A stretch of 64,000 bases of DNA. Source: Lumbricus rubellus. Its lineage: Eukaryota > Annelida > Clitellata > Crassiclitellata > Lumbricidae. Location of the stretch: positions 18,728,191 through 18,792,190 of the forward strand of contig OX243825.1 of assembly GCA_945859605.1 (NCBI GenBank), written 5' to 3'. The notes under the pieces were generated by a model. That model saw only the letters and a list, made by a program, of their open reading frames with translations. It did no database searches and had not been told where the DNA came from. Positions 1 through 9,300 of the stretch are shown in pieces (positions within the stretch are counted from its first letter, which is position 1; every line of letters starts with the position of its first letter). A program made the translations under genes and the position numbers.

Positions 1-81
1 CATCTCTAAAGTTCTGAGTACAGCCATGCTTAGTAGTAGTACAAATGTTTTAATGTGCCATTTGTCTTATTATTATCACAG

Positions 82-307
82 AGAACGTGAACGAGTATCT
101 GCGGCTGTCTGTCGACGCCGATCGTCAGCAGGCGCCGCGAATAAAGATCATCTTTGAGAAGAAGAATCAAAAGTCGACGCAGACAATTGCGCAGCTGCAG
201 CGGAAGCTCGATGATTATCAGCGACGCCTCAAGGATGCGGAGACTTTTGGCATCGCTGGTCACAAGCAGGCCAAGGATGTTCTCAAGGATGTTGGGCAGG
301 GACTGAA
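82..307 (+). CDS. TMCC: TMCC exon a (coiled coil)
   Basis: Acceptor TTATCACAG ends at 81 and donor GTAAGC starts at 308. The exon begins with two bases of a split codon and ends with two. It encodes [16 protein letters not shown] followed by the first coiled-coil segment, rich in K, Q, E and D. The upstream exon is outside the window. Confidence 0.85.
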
Positions 308-3300
308 GTAAGCTTCCCCCATCATTTCGCTCTGCCATCCTCTCTGGTAGTGTATCCTCATCTTTCTCTCGTCTAAAAACTTGCCTTTTTTTCTCGGAGC
401 TGAACGCACTGGGAGCGCTTCTGAAAGGCTCTTGCTGCAAGAAGCGCTTTATAAATGGTCAGATAAGATAAGATAAGCTCACACCAGATTTATGTGACTC
501 CGATAAATTATAAATGTTTTAATACAATACAATGAATTCATCCATCTTTGAGCTGTATGTTCATGAGTAGATTAGTTAGGTGGGTGTTTTCTAGTTAATT
601 ATGTTTGTATGCGCACTTGTTATAGCGCCCCTTCAAGCTCTTCTACTCAGAGGCGCTCCCGAATGCAGAGCGGACACTGCATTGGAGTTTCACGCCGAAG
701 CGCTGAGCAATTGTGAGTGAAGGACTTGCCCAAGGTCCTTACGCGGCGAGATGGATTCGAACCTCGAACCTTCCAGCTCCAAGGCAACGACGGCACTACT
801 ACACCACCGTGCCCCACAATAATACAATAATAATTAATGCTTTCTGTTTGGTGCTTTCTGATTAATGTTTTCTTGGTTATGTAATCTTTCTGATAATTAA
901 TGTCTTCTGGTTGTTCTAATATCTTTGATTAATGTCTTATGGTTAATCTAATCTTTCTGGTTGTTGTTTTCTGTGATTTAGCATGCTGCAAATTATAAAT
1001 GTGGTTTAACATGCTAGATAGGCCAGCCTGTGTAATACACTTAAGTGCCATCCATATATTAGTACACAAAAAATCGTATTTTCGACCCCTCCCCCCATAT
1101 GCATCTTGTACATTTTGTTGCTTCCTATGCGTACATGCAAATGAGCTTCTCTACCCCATCCCACCCCATATAAAGGCTATTTAGCTATTTAAAGTCATTG
1201 GTGAAACATGTATTTTACTGTAGGCTGCTTTTTTAATTTTTGGTAAACATCATATTTGCTAGCTAAAATTTGTTAACTATTATGGTTTACTGTTTAGATA
1301 TGAACAGAATATAATTATAATGTAGTCAAATGCCATCGAACGACTGACGACTATAGGATAATACAGAGTTATAAATATGCCAATGTAGACTTCATAGTTA
1401 GACATTTATTTTGCGTACATACATTTTACCAAAATCCCCTTCCCCCAGCACTCACCCATACGCATAGCACCTAACTCCCATTACTCCCTCCCCTCCATGC
1501 ATAATATATGGACGTCCCCTCAGCGTAGTTGGTGAGTGATTTTTTTACCTAGCAATGAACTGCTGATGACGTAAATAGTCGTGATAAACGGACGCAGGCA
1601 ATGCACTTTATTATCCGTCTATAGACACTTGAAAAACCTTGTAGTATTGGCTGAAGTGCAGCCAGAGGAGTAATTTCACTCTGCCAGCCGACTAGATTGG
1701 TCTGACCACTGCAGCAGTTTGGTATCTTGCAGCAGAGTTTTATTGAAGAGTTTATTGTCTGTTAATATGTTATGCCTTTGAGCGGGCAACGCACAATTTA
1801 TGTAAATTTGCAGTTAGTTTGCTTATTCATTCGTTTATTGATTCATCATTTCATTCATTCATTTGTTCATTCATTCATTTGTTCATTCATTGCATAATTT
1901 ATATAGCGCCCCCTTCACGGTTACTACTCAGGGGTGCTCCGACCCAGCCCCAGGCAAAAAAGGAATGAATTTATGGCCGCTACAGAGAAGATCACTTTTA
2001 CATAAAATTGTCTTCTTTGTTTAAATTGTCATCATCATTTCCGTACATTTTGGCCATGTAACTGTAAGTTAATAATTTTGCAAACAAATTTGAATGACAG
2101 AACTTTATGAGTTTTGAAACTGAATGTTTGATGGTGTTAAAAGTTTGTAAAAGCCACTAAATATTGTGGATGATGATTCTGTGAAGGAATTCTCAATGAG
2201 AAGCTTTGATATATTCTTTGTGTCTTTCCATAATATTCATTCATTCAAGAATTTATATAGCGCTTCTTCAAGGGGGACTACTCAGAAGCGCTCCCAACTC
2301 TAGCACGGCAAAAAAGGACAGTTTTGAGTTTAATAAAAAAATGTTTCAATAATAACCCCAGTAATATTATTGTTTTCTGTTTTATAACTTTTTGTCAGAT
2401 TTTACGATATCTCGCATTTTAAGTTGTGGTCTTTCAAATCAAATAATTTTATTGGTCCGTTTGTAACAGCAACAAGCACACCAAGTTAGGAACAAAAATT
2501 ACACAAGGGCCAAGGCATCTCAAGTATCACCAAGTTGTTAGACATTAATCAGTCCAATAACTTAATTAGTTAACATAAATTATTCAGTGATATGGCCAAG
2601 ACTGGGATAATATCCAAAGAAGTAGGCTAGGTAAGGATTGCAAAAACCTAGTGGTTCTAGGGTTAAGTGATACCAGTGTGGACAATTAATTATCCCTAGA
2701 CCTGGAATGCGTTGTAATCTCTGTGCATGTATATTGTGAGCAATTAATGAACATTGTGGTTTTTTATTTTCTTCTTTTAGAGAGTTTTTTGCTCGTGAGC
2801 CGGTTCGATCTCGTGATGGGAGTCCCAGTGGAATGAGGTACACAACAATATCATTGAACGCTCGTGAATAAGCTGGTGCCCCACACTTTCTTTTCTCAAT
2901 GGCGCTTTACAAATTTGACGATTACAATTACACTTGTAATATTGTGCTTTTTAACTTTAGAAGGATGAATGTGGTAGTTTTAGGCAGCATGGTTTGAAGT
3001 TTTTTTGCTTTTTCAACTTCAAAGTAAACATACAAACTTAACAAATTTGTTGTGAAAGAAAAGATGAACAAACTGATGTGAAACATGTCTATTATTCTAA
3101 ATCTTCACATGAACTAATGTTGGTAAAATTCAACCAAAACAAAGTTGTTTCCACAGAGTTAAATATTTATTCTTCCTGGCAGACTTATCTGGGTCATACT
3201 TTTATCCTTGGAACATAGCAGCTCTTATTTTATGAACATGTGTTTGTTTGTATGTGCACTTGTTATAGCGCCCCTTCAAGCTCTCTATCTACTCAGAGGC

Positions 3301-6300
3301 GCTCCGGAATGCAGAGCGGACACTGCATCGGAGTTTCACGCCGAAGCGCTGAGCAATTGTGAGTGAAGAACTTGCCCAAGGTCCTTACGCGGTGAGGTGG
3401 ATTCGAACCTCGAACCTTCCGGCTCCAAGGCGACGACGCCACCACTACACGATAATAACGATTAAAGTCGAGTTTATTATGTTACCATGCCTCTGCATTT
3501 CTACTGTCCTGTAGTCCAGTTTAGGATGATATAATTTTTATAAGTTTTTGAATTTAGCATTATGTTTGTTAGTAGCACTTAACTGTCTTGATCAATTCAT
3601 TGAATTACATGTTATTACCATGTCTGTTCACCAAAATGTGGATAGCAATTGTCTAATAAAGAATATTCTTGTCTAATCTGATCTTATGCTTTGTTGTACG
3701 GGAAAGTTTGACCTGTAAAATCTGTGCATCATTCCTTCGTTCTGTTCAGCAGACGTTAAAGGCAAGGTTGATATTCTGCATAAGTTCTGCTGTTGTTCAT
3801 GTGATCTGTGTAATCGTGTGACCTGTGTAATCATGTGACAAGTGTAATCATGTGACAAGTGTAATCATGTGACAAGTGTAATCATGTGACAAGTGTAATC
3901 ATGTGACAAGTGTAATCATGTGACCTGTGTAATCATGTGACCTGTGTAATCATGTGACAAGTGTAATCATGTGACCTGTGTAATCATGTGATCTGTGTTA
4001 TCATGTGTTTTAGAGATACAAGTCTCGGTAGTCGAGATGTTCTGTCAGGGTGAGTGATCCTTTGATCCATTACTTTCCTCGATAGACTTACTTACTTTTA
4101 TTACTTTCTGTCCTTTTTACCCTGATTGTGAATGGCGGATTTTTTAATAGCTTTTTTACATTCACTTGGTCACCTGGTGCCGTCAGCTCCCGGAGCTCTG
4201 GCGAAAGCCCTGATGTATCCTCTCCCTGCTCTACTCAATTGAATGAGTGACTGACAAACCTTTGCGACCCCTTTTCTTTACATTACTACTAGCTTATTTA
4301 GATATGAACAAATCTTTTTTAAAAATCTACGATACAGATACAGATAATTTATCATTTACTTGGCTTCAGTATCAACTCGTTCAGTATCTCAGCATCTTGG
4401 TGGACTTTTTTTAAATAGAGGCAGCTTCTTATAAATTATCTGCATCTTAGATTTTTAAAGATTTGTTCATATTTGTGCACTTTATAGCACATATAATTTA
4501 CTTCTTTGCCTTATTGGCATTTGCTTATGAATTTATCGTAAAATTTTATGGAGATATTTATTTTTTGCACAAACTTTGGATTTCCTGTTTTTATAAATGA
4601 AGTTTGACAGTGGTTGTGAGAGTTTTGAGAATTGTTGATGTGCTAGTTTTAAGGCTTTAGTTATTGTTTTCATGGATGTTATATGGTTAATGTTGTATTT
4701 CTGCTCTTTTCAGGACAAGGATGAAAAGTCTGAAGAATAAGTTTGGTAGTGCAGACAACATCTCGTCAGTCAGTAAGTTATTTCTTCGTCAAAGTGGATT
4801 CTGGTCTTAAAAATGGTCGAAAGAATTTTGGACGATTTTATAAGAAGTGGTTTGTGTCTTAAGGTGTATTTAAAATGGATATTTTGAAGTCTGATAGATT
4901 ATACTTCAAATGTCTAAGGAATCAGTGATTTAGTGTCCATTACGAACATGTATTAATGGTACTAGTGCAGTTTATTGGAAATATTTTATTTGATGCTGAA
5001 AAATTGCTGTCATGTCATTTTTTCAAATGCATTCTTCTTTATTGCGACAGGAACTTGAGATATCTTGCATACAGATTTCATTTTGCATTGCCTTAGTACA
5101 ACAGGATTAAGGTATTGTTATACAGACTTGAAAAGCAGTTGCTGTTGCTGTGCTTGTGGACGTATTTTGATAACTGAGAAGGACTTAACAATATCAATGG
5201 ATGAATCAATCAAGAGTTATACAGCACTCCTACAAGAGCCACGATTATTTCTGTCAAAATGTGTATGGAATAATTTGAAGTTCTGTGAATAGAAAATCTA
5301 AAATGGACAGATTTTGCATGCAGCTGATTATTATAGTTCTTCGTGTGTGTCTTGTAATTAATTATCTGTGTTTGTTTTGCGTTGTAGAGTCTGGCAAGGA
5401 TGGCAGTCAAGGACTAGCGGACGAAAAGGGTGAGAAATCTGCTCAGCCAGTTGGACCTTATTCAGTCAGGTATTGCTATTGTTGTACTACATACCTTCAA
5501 CTTATGCACTTTTAGCATGACATTGTGCACTTACGTAAAGTCATAGAGTACATGAATTAGATACATTGCTTGATATTTGTCTGTGTGTAAGAGTCTAGTG
5601 TGAGGAAGAGTCTAGTAGTTAATGTGGTTGACTGTTAGTTTAGAGGTTTTGGGGTCAAATCCCTACCAATGCAGTTAGATATTTTGAGATTTCTGTTCCA
5701 CTTGTACATCTTGTCAAAGCAGGTGTACATTTTGTACAATGAGTGCATTGACTGGACACTGGACATTTTAGGTTGGAAAGTGAGATGACCAGTGAGATGA
5801 CCGGTGAGATGACCAGTGAGATGAACGGTGAGATGACCAGTGAGATAACCAGTGAGATGACCAGTGAGATGAACAGTGAGATGACCAGTGAGATGACCGG
5901 TTAGATGACCGGTGAGATGACCGGTGAGATGACCAGTTAGATGACCAGTTAGATGGCCAGTGAGATGACCTGTGAGATGACCAGTGAGATGACCTGTGAT
6001 ATGACCGGTGAGATGACCAGTGAGATGACCAGTGAGATGACCAGTGAGATGAACGGTGAGATGACCGGTGAGATGACCAGTGAGATGGCCAGTGAGATGA
6101 CCAGTGAGATGACCGGTGAGATGACCGGTGAGATGACCGGTGAGATGACCAGTGAGATGGCCAGTGAGATGACCAGTGAGATGACCAGTGAGATGACCAG
6201 GTCTGCCTCTTGGGGTTAGCACTTGGTAATGCTCTGTTCTTCACTTCAATTTAAAACAGAAACTTTTCTGATGATTTCCGGCCAGATGCTGGTGGTTATG

Positions 6301-9300
6301 GACGTATTCTAAAGTTTTGAAACGACGTGAAAGACAAATGATTTGATTAATAATAATAATTACGACGATTTATATGGCGCAGTAACACAGCCATGCCGTT
6401 ACAAGGGCGCCTTACAAAAACAGCTACACCGGATAAGCCCTAGCGAACAAGTGAGATTTTTGCATTGCATTGTTGTCTAGCGTGAAGGACGTGTCTGATG
6501 AAGAGGCGTCGAGCATCATGTCCGATTCCATACCAAGCGGTGAGTTCCTCTCGTCATTCCCATCAGTCCAGCACCAGCAGCAGCACCAGCACGACCATCG
6601 GCCGATGGCGACATCTTCTGCGTTGAACGAGCGTGGTGAACCGCACTCATCGTCTGGCGATAATCATCCGGAGACGACGTCAAGGGCGACGGGAAGGGCT
6701 GCGTCGTCTACAGATATCGCCAACGTTCTGTCGGAATTGCAGAACAGTCAGACGAGTCAGAAGCGTCTTCAAGCGAATGTTGATCATCTCAAGGTATCTT
6801 CAATCAATCAATCAATCATTTTTTTTTTAAACCAATCATTTTTTACAGTTATACAGTTGCAAATCACATATTAAAAGGGGAATGGCCACAAGGATAGGCC
6901 CAGAAGGGATCGCTGACCCCGCTAATAAAGGTATGCAATGGCCGACAATTAGATGATGACGCTTTCGTCACGTCTAGTCGGCTGATGCAACTTCTGGGTC
7001 TTCGATACACGTTGCAACATGCTACTTCTGTCTTTGGTGCACGTTGCAACGTGTTACTTCTCTGGCATGCCAAAACCAAGTTTCCCAGGTCAGAGCTTCT
7101 GGCTTTGAGAAACTACAGGAAATTAAGACAAGTACGGAAACTATATCAGAGTAACATTCAGGCTGTGCACGAGGGTATACGTGGGTATACAGCGTATACT
7201 CACCTCCTGGAAAAAACGGCATCATATACCATAGTATACGCTTGTAAAAAGCAGGGTATACCGGGTACACACTAGTAAATCAGGGTGCATGCGCCTATGC
7301 AGGCGTATTTCGAAGTGAATGACTAAAAAAGGTCATCAGGTTTTTGAACGGGAAAATTGAGGAAATTTCCTGAAGATTTTGGCCGGACGACTAAAAAAAA
7401 GGTCGTCTGAAATTTCGGGCCCCCAAAAAGTCGGTTTTTCTCTGGTCAGCGTGTACTCACCTCAAAATTTATCAGTACAGCTGTGGTAAAATTTATGCCA
7501 GGTGCATGGATATTTTGTTCTTGATGCAGGCTTGAAAGCAACCCCGTCTGGAAGGTTTTTGATGTGACTAATTTCTTCCAGTGATCTTCCCAGTCGTCCT
7601 ATATGGATGCGAGACATGGACAAAGACACGGGATATGGAAAAGAAAATCAACGCGTGTGAGATGTGGATTTGGAGAAAGATGCTAAGGATTTCATGGACG
7701 GAGAAGAGAACTAACGAATCGGTGCGCGCGGAGCTCGGAATAGAGAGGGAGGAGACACTGCAGCAAACAGCAACTTGGAGGAAATTGAGCTACTTCGGCC
7801 ATGTGATGAGATCTAACGGTTTGGAAAAGGAGCTGATGACGGCATGCGGTGAGGGACGGAGAAGATGCGGAAGACCAAGGAAGAAATGGTTGGATGAAGT
7901 ACAGGAAAAGTCTGGCATGAGACTGGAGGAACTAAGAGAGGCGACTAGGGAGAGGATCAACTGGAGAAGATGCACCAGGGCTTTCGCCAGAGCTCCAGTA
8001 GCTGACGGCACCAGGTGACCAGGTGAATTTCTGGACAAGAGATGAGTAGCTAATGACTATTTAACAAACCGAATAGTCCTTGAGATAAGCTGATTATATA
8101 TTGGCTGTCTGCTATGCCAATAATTCTAGAATCAGCTGGAAACGGAGGGTCTGTTCTATCGTCAAGCGCTTGAAGAAGAACGCGATCATTGTGAGCGACT
8201 GGAGGAGCAGATCAACGACTTATCGGAACTCCACCAGCATGAAGTCACCAACATCAAGCAGGTATATTTCCAGATTATTATCTCTATTGAATGATTGATT
8301 ATATTCTCTATTGAATGATAGATTATTCTCTAGTGAATGACAGATTATTCTCTATTGAATTACAGATTATTCTCTGTTGAATGACAGATTATTCTCTATT
8401 GAATGACAGATTATTCTCTGTTGAATGACAGATTATTCTCTATCGAATGACTGAATTCATACATTTTCTTGATCCCTGGTCAGTGCCCAAAGATCTTCTT
8501 AGTTTTGTTGGATTCCATAAATAGCCATTGAAGAAGTAAATGAAAAAGGTAAAGGTAGCAAAACTCCAGCTATTTTGAGTGAATCCAAAAGTCTGCAATA
8601 TAGCAAGACTCTCAACATTCAAACATTTTTGCTGACTGATTATAAATAATCATAATCATTCATTCATTCATAATTTAAAGAATTTATATAGCTCCTCCAA
8701 GAGACCTACTCAGAGGTGCTCCCAGCCTGTTGATTGTCTTTTGCCAGTGATTATCCGTATGATTTGCTGATGGTCTGATCTTAGTGATTTCAAAGTAAAT
8801 GTCTTGTATTGTTCTGGTTAGGAATTGTCGAGCATGCAGGAGAAGATGGAATATCAGTTGGAAGAGAGAACGAGAGACATGCAGGAACTTCTTGAGTCGT
8901 GTCAGACAAAGGTTGGTGGCAAACTGGCAATTGAACTCCACTGGATTCTTCGTTGTCCTCCTCCATCTCGTTCTCCACCTTCTCGTCCTCTACCTCTTCC
9001 TCCGCCTCCTCCGAGTCCGCCTCCTTTTCCATTGCTTGTGTCGCCTTGCTGCTTAATGAAACATTGGTCTCTGCCAATGGCATCAGAAGAAGTCATGGTA
9101 GTTGTAATTGAAATTTAAAATTTTTGATGAAACACCTCTCAGCGATTCAGAGATGCTCCCTCAGAGGCGCTCCCATCCCAAGCAGATAATAAGACTATGT
9201 ATCTCACCGTCAGTTATTCATGCAGTGTAACAGCTAAATCCACACATGCCCAAATGCATGATTACTGGTTTATGCTTCTTTTAAAATGTCCACAGTGTCA

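Larger units (their letters stand above)
308..4013 (+). other. TMCC intron after exon a
   Basis: Holds two minus-oriented SINEs (605-817, 3241-3450), two L2-like tails (about 1835-1960, 2238-2320), an L2-like 3' end (about 2850-2935) and a 17-bp minisatellite just before exon b. Nothing else is recognised. Confidence 0.7.

Noticed and set aside
5635..6244. 195- and 158-codon His/Leu/Thr and Ser/His/Trp repeat frames
   Set aside because: A 12-bp minisatellite in a TMCC intron keeps frames open; splicing removes it.
6470..6480. Extending TMCC exon e upstream to an in-frame start
   Set aside because: The acceptor CTAG at 6480 and matching phase from exon d show an internal exon.
5770..8452. 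CRISPR-like arrays
   Set aside because: The 12-bp and 22-bp repeats are contiguous with no unique spacers, and the window is animal DNA.
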